A program made the translations under genes and the position numbers. Shown here piece after piece: positions 57,122 through 64,000 of a stretch of DNA of 64,000 bases (the first letter of the stretch is position 1; every line of letters starts with the position of its first letter). This stretch comes from Synechococcus sp. PCC 7335 (GTDB taxonomy: Bacteria > Cyanobacteriota > Cyanobacteriia > Phormidesmidales > Phormidesmidaceae): contig NZ_DS989904.1 in assembly GCF_000155595.1 (NCBI RefSeq), positions 1,813,175 through 1,877,174 on the forward strand. The letters run 5' to 3'. The notes under the pieces were generated by a model that had not been told where the DNA came from, did no database searches, and saw only the letters and a program-made list of their open reading frames with translations.

Positions 57122-58285
57122 ATGCGGATTCTAAGCGTTCACAACAGCTATCAGATTCGAGGCGGAGAGGATGAGTCTCGCAAGACCGAGGAGAACTTGC
57201 TACGTAGTCGTGGTCATACAGTGGATACCTATGAGGTCAGTAATGATCTCATCGCAGACATTCCTCCGGCGAATTTAGCTGCTCGTACGCTCTGGTCACA
57301 AGAAACCTATCGAGCGGTCGGTCAGCTCCTAGCAGCTGCGTCATACGATATTGTGCATGTACAAAACTTTTTCCCTTTGATTTCCCCGTCAGTTTTCTAC
57401 GCAGCCAAGTCAGCTAATGTTCCCGTGATCCAAACACTTAGGAACTATCGGCTGATATGTCCGAACGCGCTCTTTTTTAGAGACGGTCAGGTTTGTGAAG
57501 ACTGTGTCGGCAAGCCGATTCCCTATCCTGGAATTGTGCATAGCTGCTATCGGGAAAGCAAGGCTGCGAGTGCGGTTACCGCCGCTATGATCGTGGCACA
57601 TCGGATGGTGAATACCTGGAAAAGTAAAATCGATGGCTATATTGCCTTGACAGAGTTTGCAAAAAGAAAATTCACACAAAGCGGGTTCCCAGCTGAAAAG
57701 ATACACGTGAAGTCTAACTTTGTAAGCCCTGATCCGGGTGTGGCTGAGGGCAAAGGTGGCTATGCACTCTACGTAGGCCGCTTATCGGTAGAAAAAGGGT
57801 TAGATACGCTGCTAGAGGCCTGGGAACAGCTAGAATACAGCATAGATCTAAAAATTGTCGGGGACGGTCCGTTAACCGACCTGGTAGTAGCTGCTACCAA
57901 GAAGTCTGATCGGATAGAGTGGTTAGGACGTTTACCCGTTGAGGATGTCTACAATCTGATGGGTAACGCCAGGTTTTTAGTGTTTCCTTCTAAGTGGTAC
58001 GAAACCTTTGGCCGAGTAGCGGTAGAAGCGTTTGCCAAAGGAACGCCCGTGATCGCCTCTGAGATTGGTGCGATCGCTGAAATTGTGAACTCTGGTGAAA
58101 CAGGCTTGCTGTTTGAAGCGGGTAACGCGTCCGATTTGGCTGAAAAGGTCATGACCTTGATGGGTGATACCTACTCCAGTTTGCAGATGCGACAGAGATC
58201 AAGGGATGAATACCTCTCTAAATATACCGCTGATATAAACTACATCCGTTTAATAGAGATATACGAACAGTATCTTGTGCGCTAG
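57122..58285 (+). CDS. Glycosyltransferase family 4
   Basis: The 387-residue protein starts M-R-I-L-S-V-H-N-S-Y-Q-I-R-G-G-E-D, a common GT4 opening, and continues with Y-D-I-V-H-V-Q-N-F-F near 77 and T-L-R-N-Y-R-L-I-C-P-N-A near 102, then a small Cys pair (C-E-D-C). The C-domain has Y-V-G-R-L-S-V-E-K-G-L near 219 and F-P-S-K-W-Y-E-T-F-G near 286. It is the last of the tightly packed set; 183 bases then separate it from the polymerase. Confidence 0.92.
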   Translation: MRILSVHNSYQIRGGEDESRKTEENLLRSRGHTVDTYEVSNDLIADIPPANLAARTLWSQETYRAVGQLLAAASYDIVHVQNFFPLISPSVFYAAKSANVPVIQTLRNYRLICPNALFFRDGQVCEDCVGKPIPYPGIVHSCYRESKAASAVTAAMIVAHRMVNTWKSKIDGYIALTEFAKRKFTQSGFPAEKIHVKSNFVSPDPGVAEGKGGYALYVGRLSVEKGLDTLLEAWEQLEYSIDLKIVGDGPLTDLVVAATKKSDRIEWLGRLPVEDVYNLMGNARFLVFPSKWYETFGRVAVEAFAKGTPVIASEIGAIAEIVNSGETGLLFEAGNASDLAEKVMTLMGDTYSSLQMRQRSRDEYLSKYTADINYIRLIEIYEQYLVR

Positions 58286-58302
58286 CAGCAGGGACTTATA
58301 GC

Positions 58303-58340
58303 GTGTACCTGATGCATATGTCCCCGTGTATTAGGTACAC
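58303..58340. promoter_or_regulatory. Inverted repeat between the last glycosyltransferase and the polymerase gene
   Basis: GTGTACCT (58303-58310) and AGGTACAC (58333-58340) are perfect 8-bp arms around a 22-base interior. There is no T-run, so it is not a classical terminator. An operator, an attenuator hairpin, or an mRNA-processing stem are possible. Confidence 0.4.
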
Positions 58341-58468
58341 ACGAACCACTTTGTCAGTTATGCTACAAGGCTTTTCGCTCGTAATGTATGTACTTCAGCA
58401 AAGTGGGAAACACTATATAGTGATCTGCTAGCTACTTTTTTACATCAACAGAGCAATTTAGAGAGACC

Positions 58469-59818
58469 GTGAGCAGACATAAACAGCAGCTTATTAAAAG
58501 CTCTTTCATACTTCTACTAGCCTTTTCGACTGCTTTCTTTTCAAGACTAGTTGATACGGCAGGCGCACCTGCCACTATAAACTTCGTTCATCTAGCAGTT
58601 GTACCTGCGGCAAGCCTGTATCTTGTTGTGTCGTCGCGAACAAAGCTGCTAAAGCAAATTATATCGGCGCAAGTTCTCCTCTTTAGCCTTCTGTTCTTTC
58701 TACTTTCTGTGATAACCAGCGCGTTTTTTAACTATGCTGGATTTATCAATATTGCCTTATCCTACTTGCTATGGGTTGAAGCCTACATTTTCTTGTGCGC
58801 ATTTGTGAGTATTCCACTCAGCGTCGACAGCGTCGCTAGTATAAAGACCTGGCTTATGCGGATTTCGATTTTTCATATTGGCCTGGCTCTCCTACAAAAA
58901 GTACTACTAGAAGTTGGTCTTCTAAAGACTACGAAGATGAATATCCTCCAAGATAATATACAGGGGGTGTTCTATCTATCCGGCGGCGGTCATGTGATTG
59001 GCGCCTCTGTTTCAATTGCTTTTGCTGCCTATTGCTTTAGCCAATCTAAGTTTTCATTGACCTTCAAGATGGGTGTGTTGGTCGCCGCGATGACTCAGTT
59101 GGTAGTTGCAGATGCTAAGCAGGTACTCTTCGTCTCTTTTGCAGCTTGGCTCATCTTGATTTTGACAAAAGTCGCTGATATCAAGAAGGTCTTGATTTAC
59201 GGTACGCTCGGTGCGCTTTCGCTTGCCATTTTAGTATGGTGCGTAAATAATTTTGAAGCATTTAGAGGCTTTAAAACCTGGATCAGACCGGAGATCTACG
59301 GACCACAAGGAGAAGCTCGGCTGCTGAAGCTTTCCTCGATCCATATTATTCAGTCTTATCACGAGAACTTCTTACATTGGCTGTTTGGTCTAGGCCCAGG
59401 TCATACCGTTGAGCGATTAGGCGGATGGATGATCCCCAAGTATGAAAGCCTACTAAAACCATTAGGAGTAACTTCTCATCCAGTCAGTCAAGAGGTATGG
59501 GACGCTTTCTTTTCAAGCTGGCTTGGCGGCAAATCCAGTATGTTTTCACCATTCTTCGGCTGGGCTGGCATGTGGGGCGATCTTGGCATAGTAGGGTTGA
59601 TCGCTTATGGCTCTATTTTAGCTGCGATATGGGTGTACATATGTGCAGACGATCTATCTAAATTCTTGCTGCTTACTGTTGTTGTCAACGGTCTGATATT
59701 CGCACAGATGCAGGAGCCTGGCTACATGCTATATACCACTCTAGTCATTGGATTGAGATTTCAAGAGCGCGTGCTTGAGGAGGGCCAGCGCAGTCACCAT
59801 CGCCTGGTAGTGCATTAG
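58469..59818 (+). CDS. O-antigen polymerase/ligase-like membrane protein (Wzy-like)
   Basis: The 449-residue protein has about ten or more membrane segments and a larger external loop (about 260-365) that contains GLGPGHTVERLGGW. This build is usual for Wzy polymerases or O-antigen ligases, which act on undecaprenyl-linked repeat units in the periplasm. It starts with GTG at 58469; a leader GAGAGACC is the only weak Shine-Dalgarno. Position at the end of the sulfotransferase/glycosyltransferase operon supports the polymerase role. Confidence 0.7.
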   Translation: MSRHKQQLIKSSFILLLAFSTAFFSRLVDTAGAPATINFVHLAVVPAASLYLVVSSRTKLLKQIISAQVLLFSLLFFLLSVITSAFFNYAGFINIALSYLLWVEAYIFLCAFVSIPLSVDSVASIKTWLMRISIFHIGLALLQKVLLEVGLLKTTKMNILQDNIQGVFYLSGGGHVIGASVSIAFAAYCFSQSKFSLTFKMGVLVAAMTQLVVADAKQVLFVSFAAWLILILTKVADIKKVLIYGTLGALSLAILVWCVNNFEAFRGFKTWIRPEIYGPQGEARLLKLSSIHIIQSYHENFLHWLFGLGPGHTVERLGGWMIPKYESLLKPLGVTSHPVSQEVWDAFFSSWLGGKSSMFSPFFGWAGMWGDLGIVGLIAYGSILAAIWVYICADDLSKFLLLTVVVNGLIFAQMQEPGYMLYTTLVIGLRFQERVLEEGQRSHHRLVVH

Positions 59819-59859
59819 TGTAAAGGCTAGAGGAGAGCATAGACAACATGGCGGCTGCT

Positions 59860-60010
59860 CGGCAAAGGCGCTATGACCATAAAGTCAGAAAAGAGCTACT
59901 CCGCTTGCAGCTTTGACGACATCTCGAAGGACGGTATGACACGCCATGGAAAGCAGAACGGCTCTAGTGTAAGAGGGTGCCGAAGAGAGAGTAACGCTAT
60001 CATTACTCCC
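59860..60010 (+). mobile_element. IS1-family transposase N-terminal relic with element left end
   Basis: CGGCAAAGGCGC plus ATGACCATAAAGTCA (59860-59887) matches the end of the relic at 45886-45917. Translation then gives D-D-I-S-K-D-G-M-T-R-H-G-K-Q-N, equal to the zinc-ribbon region of IS1 transposases. The frame breaks after about 45 codons. Confidence 0.7.
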
Positions 60011-60051
60011 CTGACTGTACAGTAGCCCGGAAGATTTGGTTGAGTGGGACT

Positions 60052-60610
60052 TCAGGGAATCTTGTGGAAGCGCTTTTTGTTTAGGGGACGTTCTGAAAAT
60101 GGGATAGAAAAGTGCGTGAGCGCTCTGTTAGTCTGTGTATACGCCCACCAGCGATACACAGCAGGGAAGGACCGCGACAACTGCCATGCCGAGTCTCGAG
60201 AATGTTCCGCAATGTGATCGAGACTTCTTTGATCTATCATCCAGGGCTAGCCATCCCCACTGTATTATTATCTTTGCTATCAACAAACGACTATAGCCCA
60301 ACCATATGCACTGCTAGGTTAGTCTGGGCTTCCGGTCGCACTCCAGCACCTTGCGGCACCTCAGCATAGTACTCGTTGACGTAGGGTTGTAAACAGCTCT
60401 CTGAAACACCTGTTGCTTTAGCAATACCTGCCAGCGGCAGCTTCTCGAGCAGCGGCAAGTTTACCAGCGTACGAGTACTCTGTCTTTTGGTTCCCACTCT
60501 GGGTCTTCAACGAACTGCTGATTACAGTCTCAACGCTTGTAGCTCTGTTTACCTCGGCGTGCAGTATCGCTTTTAGAGATATTGTGCGAGTCGCATGTGG
60601 AGCAAGTCAT
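60052..60610 (-). mobile_element. IS1-family transposase relic (opposite orientation)
   Basis: On the minus strand: M-T-C-S-T-C-D-S-H-N-I-S-K-S and RRGKQSYKR, D-C-N-Q-Q-F-V (zinc ribbon), then LPLLEKLPLAGIAKATGVSE (HTH), then DSAWQLSRSFPAVYRWWA, which matches S-A-x-x-L-W-x-x-x-P-x-x-Y-R of IS1 proteins. Stops and shifts separate the pieces. It faces the + strand relic just to its left. Confidence 0.72.
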
Positions 60611-60969
60611 TTTACTTTTTATAGAGGTTGCACCTTAGTAGAATACCAGTTGGTCGTATCTTTCTTCATTCAATGACTTTAGAAATTCAAACGCTGTAAG
60701 TACTGAAACCTGCTATGAGCTATTGGTTATCAATCAACGAATTTACGTCGTCCCAGCCATTGTTTTCCAAGAGTTATTGAAGAGCGATAAGTTCAACAGA
60801 CACTACCATCAGATCAAAAGCTTGAATGCTTCAAGATGGTGTGCATCTTAGAGGGTGACATAACAGCTAGAAGGAAGAGAGGGGCATATAGATAAGGACC
60901 TTAAGGCCTTTGAGATAAGGTTCATGGCCGCATTAAACTTAGGCGCTACTGGCTACTGGATTAATGTGA

Positions 60970-61345
60970 ACCATCTCGAAGCGACACAGTACTGGGAAGG
61001 GCTAAGATGCGTCAGCATGATTGAGTCAGAACATCGCATCAAAGGCAAACCGATAAGCGCAGAATGACGCTACTACCTCACAAGTTTAGACGGTGGCATC
61101 AAGCGCTTCGCTTTCATCGTCCGCGGACGATGAGGAATTGAGAACAAGCCCCACTGAAGCTTAGACGCCGTTTTTCGTAAGGGCGGCTCACGCATCCAAA
61201 CAGGACATGGGCCAGAGACTATGACGGTGATGAGAAGGATCGCTCTCGACCTGCTGGCCAAAGAGCCCTCTAAAGGCTCGAAAAAGAACAAACAGTTCAA
61301 AGCCAGCTGGGACAATGACTTCCTCGTTCAAGTGCTACTCGCTTA
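60970..61345 (+). mobile_element. ISAs1-family transposase, C-terminal relic
   Basis: The translation includes S-M-I-E-S-E-H-R-I-K-G-K, RYYLTSLDGG, then G-I-E-N, SLDAVFRKGGSRIQTGHGP and TMTVMRRIALDLL, ending with F-K-A-S-W-D-N-D-F-L. This is the end of ISAs1/H-repeat transposases. Two in-frame stops (after S-A-E and after R-G-R) show it is dead. Confidence 0.75.
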
Positions 61346-61775
61346 AGTATGCGTTTGCCCTGGTGTGGGAAAAGAGGCTTGCCACTATTTCTAATGATGT
61401 CTTTGTCTGTATTCAATAGATTTGCTCAATAGAGTCTAAATATTTCTCCTTCAATTCTTTTTCATTGCCTCACACAAACGTAACTTTAATCACCTTTAAT
61501 GTCTGTAAGTATATTCGCGGGGTTTAAAGGTCACAGATGTGTAGCTCTCTTAACCTGTCGAACATTCGATAGCTGAATAGCTGAGGACTCAATCAACAGA
61601 CGCTGTTGTCGAGCTTAGCTTACGTAAGACCCATCCAGCTAGAACAGTCTAGCTGGTTCATAGAAGTCACTATAACCACTGATTTAGACATTGAGCTCTG
61701 TGCCCGAATAGATTTGCACAGAGCTCAATATCACCACCACCTCATATTGAAAATCGTAACTACGGTCCTAGTCAC
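61346..61775. other. Non-coding leader of the large surface protein
   Basis: AT-rich DNA with no recognised frame. An inverted pair TGAGCTCTGTGC (61690-61701) and GCACAGAGCTCA (61717-61728) is a perfect 12-bp hairpin with a 15-base loop, 48 bases before the ATG. It could be an upstream terminator or an mRNA leader stem. Confidence 0.5.
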
Positions 61776-64000
61776 ATGATTGATGCATTTTCCGGAATCA
61801 CACCAGTCGACTCTATAGATCCCAACCAAACAGGCTCTGCCAAAATCAGTATCCTACCTGATAGCGGTATTCAGAAATCTAGCTTTGGGACACAATCATT
61901 CACAGTTGAAAACACAGGCAGCAAAAGAATCGCGGCTATCTACTTTGATGTCACAGAGGCTCTTTACTTGGATACAGTGTTCGATCCGGTGGGTTTAGCT
62001 GGAGACAGTGCATCTCGTGGCCTGGAATATAGCAGTACTGGGAACACAGGCGCTATTGAACCCAGCGCTGGTGATAAGCTAGCCCCTTTCTATGGAACAG
62101 GTGGCAGTAGTGGCTACAAGGGCATGCTTTTGACCTTCGATGCCAATATCGACGGTGGCTACAGCAGCGGCGAAATTATTAAATTCGGCGTTGATATGGA
62201 CTCCAACTCAATCATCGGACTTCCTAAAGACCCGGTTGACATTAATGGAGCCGACCCTAGAATAGCGTCTTGGGATATTGGAGGTGTTTCGGGCGCGGAA
62301 CTAATCAATTCTAAGGTTCACATACTATTTACTGATGGAACGACTGCGGTTGGAGAGCTTGCTAGTGATGGTTCTCAAGGAGGGAGTGTCGCGGTTGCTT
62401 CTCAAGTAGCATTAGATAAGCAAGTCAGCCTGACTGTCAACGGCGTTACAGAAGGTGGCTCTGGGCTGTATTCTCAATCTAACATTCAGGTGTTAGTTTC
62501 TGGACAAGCTGGTGATACCGTCCGCGTTGTTCTATCAAAAGGGTTTATCCAACCTTTTGAATACACCGATCCCGACGGTAATGTGATCGATCTATCGAAC
62601 CAGTTTGTAGGCTCTCCCTTCCCAGCCAACAATGCAGTTCAATTCCAAACAGTTGATGTACTCCTAGACGGTACATCGCAAGATATCACATCACTATTTG
62701 ATTTTGGCGCTCCTAACGGTATCCCGGCATTTCCGGGTGACAGCGAGCTACCCATATCATTTGTTGCAAACGCAGTCGACAGCAGCGAACTACCAGCTGG
62801 TCCAGTAACTGAGCCAATCTATCTACTTCATGATGCGACTCTTCCAGTCATAGATACGACCGCCCCTACGGCTAGTCTACAGACGACCTCACTGATCCTA
62901 CCGATAGATGGTAGTGATGCAGCGCAGTTTGTCATCGAGTACAGCGACAACGCTGCCGTCGATGTCAGTACCTTAGATAGTCAGGACCTAGTCGTCACTG
63001 GACCGAACGGGGCACAGACACTCAGCTTCGTTAGCGCAGATGTCAACAGTAACGGCGCTATCAGACAGGCAACCTACGAGCTTGCTGCGCCCGCAGGCGG
63101 CTGGCAGAACGCGGATGCTGGTAGCTACAGCGTATCTCTTGCCGCTAATGAAGTCGCTGATACTAGCGGTAACGTAGCCGCTGCTGGCAGCATCGGTAGC
63201 TTCAACATCACCGTCAGCGAACCGCCTACGCTGGGTAATGGGCCCCTAAGGATAGAAGCCGAAGACTATAAAGCGGGTACAAACGGTGTCGAGTACTTCG
63301 ATACGACTGCGGGCAACGGCGGTGGCGAGTACCGCAGTGACGATGTTGACATCGCAGTCACAGGCGATGTTGAAGGCGACTTCAATATCGGCATCATCGC
63401 CGCAGGCGAGTACCTTACCTACGATGTGAACATCGCTACAGCAGGGACCTACGAGATCACCCTTCGACTCGCTTCTGGCAGAAGCAAAGATAGAGATGTA
63501 GACGTTTCTATTGGAGGTCAGACCTTCACCATCACCGTACCGACTACCGGCAGCTGGGGAACCTACCAAGACTTTACTATCACTGATGTCGACCTGGCAG
63601 CAGGGCTACAGGAGATCAAAGTTGCCTTCCCCGATGGCAAACTCAACTTCAACTACTTCGACATCACTCAAAAAGGTGTGGCTGCGCCTGATGACACCGC
63701 GCCGACCGCAGCGTTGCAGACCCCTACACTGATAGTTCCAGCACAAAGTAGTGACGATGCGCTGTTTGTGGTCGAGTATGCCGACAACGTTGCTGTCGAC
63801 ATAGACAGCCTAGGCGCTCAAGACCTCTCGGTAGTCGGTCCGTTTGGCGTTCAAGCAGTCACGTTCGTCAGCGCCGACGTGAACAGTGACGGTGCAGTTA
63901 GACAAGCTACCTATTCAATTGCCGCACCGACTGGTGGTTGGGAAACAACAGACTCAGGTTCTTACACTATCGCAGTAGTCGCTGGTGAAGTCGTAGATAC
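61776..64000 (+). CDS. Large secreted carbohydrate-binding protein with Ig-like and CBM6 modules (partial)
   Basis: From the ATG at 61776 the frame stays open for 741 codons to the window end, so the gene is cut. The first 355 residues are beta-rich and unfamiliar (opening M-I-D-A-F-S-G-I-T-P). An Ig-like module follows at about 360-489 (D-T-T-A-P-T-A-S-L-Q ... FVSADVNSNGAIRQATYELA). A CBM6 fits about 490-632 (L-R-I-E-A-E-D-Y-K ... EYLTYDVNIATAGTYEITLRL ... L-N-F-N-Y-F-D-I). A second copy of the Ig-like module starts at about 639. No signal peptide is visible; type I secretion with a distal RTX end is plausible. Confidence 0.8.
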   Translation, partial: MIDAFSGITPVDSIDPNQTGSAKISILPDSGIQKSSFGTQSFTVENTGSKRIAAIYFDVTEALYLDTVFDPVGLAGDSASRGLEYSSTGNTGAIEPSAGDKLAPFYGTGGSSGYKGMLLTFDANIDGGYSSGEIIKFGVDMDSNSIIGLPKDPVDINGADPRIASWDIGGVSGAELINSKVHILFTDGTTAVGELASDGSQGGSVAVASQVALDKQVSLTVNGVTEGGSGLYSQSNIQVLVSGQAGDTVRVVLSKGFIQPFEYTDPDGNVIDLSNQFVGSPFPANNAVQFQTVDVLLDGTSQDITSLFDFGAPNGIPAFPGDSELPISFVANAVDSSELPAGPVTEPIYLLHDATLPVIDTTAPTASLQTTSLILPIDGSDAAQFVIEYSDNAAVDVSTLDSQDLVVTGPNGAQTLSFVSADVNSNGAIRQATYELAAPAGGWQNADAGSYSVSLAANEVADTSGNVAAAGSIGSFNITVSEPPTLGNGPLRIEAEDYKAGTNGVEYFDTTAGNGGGEYRSDDVDIAVTGDVEGDFNIGIIAAGEYLTYDVNIATAGTYEITLRLASGRSKDRDVDVSIGGQTFTITVPTTGSWGTYQDFTITDVDLAAGLQEIKVAFPDGKLNFNYFDITQKGVAAPDDTAPTAALQTPTLIVPAQSSDDALFVVEYADNVAVDIDSLGAQDLSVVGPFGVQAVTFVSADVNSDGAVRQATYSIAAPTGGWETTDSGSYTIAVVAGEVVD

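Noticed and set aside
61073-61315. 80-codon minus-strand frame
   Set aside because: Exactly opposite the ISAs1 transposase relic, which explains the sequence on the plus strand.

Overview
The window looks like the chromosome of a filamentous or unicellular cyanobacterium. The palindrome GCGATCGC (HIP1) recurs throughout. Several gene products are cyanobacterial types: a Ycf21-like chorismate lyase, a DUF502–nusB–ftsY order, an NtcA/Crp-like regulator, an anaerobic-pathway CobM, and a probable Yfr1 small RNA. No genus can be named from sequence alone.

Layout, part 1 (about 1–29.4 kb) is a conserved-gene region. In order it holds: the tail of a probable MurJ; an S-layer-homology serine-hydrolase-like protein; a copper P-type ATPase; a Crp-family regulator; a 2.1 kb non-coding stretch with a Yfr1-like sRNA; chorismate lyase; tRNA-Leu(GAG); accC; a BON-like protein; ispF; trmD; a membrane-anchored glyoxalase-fold protein; lgt; cobM; a glycine-zipper membrane protein; a frameshifted M3 oligopeptidase; a diguanylate cyclase; mgtE; DUF502–nusB–ftsY; a Uma2 nuclease-like protein; a YciI-like protein; ureidoglycolate lyase; and a divergent glyoxylate aminotransferase.

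Layout, part 2 (about 29.5–64 kb) is accessory. It begins at an IS982 relic and is strewn with decayed transposases of at least four families (IS982, IS6, IS1, ISAs1). It encodes polysaccharide production and cell-surface proteins. Export and length control are on the minus strand: a Wzc-like tyrosine autokinase, a Wza-like SLBB protein and a WecG/TagA glycosyltransferase. Next come two paralogous calcium-binding surface proteins lying between two IS6 relics; one has a G8 domain and a beta-helix. A 16 kb block follows with six apparently intact sulfotransferases, six further glycosyltransferases, a PglK-type ABC flippase and a Wzy-like polymerase. The window ends inside a large secreted protein with Ig-like and CBM6 modules, which runs off the edge.

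How the parts fit (inference): the second half is probably a locus for a sulfated extracellular polysaccharide. The glycosyltransferases build a repeat unit, the sulfotransferases sulfate it from PAPS, the PglK-like protein flips it, the Wzy-like protein polymerises it, and the Wzc/Wza pair controls chain length and export. The CBM6, G8/beta-helix and RTX-like proteins may bind or remodel the sheath. No priming phosphoglycosyltransferase and no MOP-type Wzx are seen in the window. The sulfotransferase part has been reshuffled: one sulfotransferase 5' end plus an IS1 tail is duplicated around another sulfotransferase gene.
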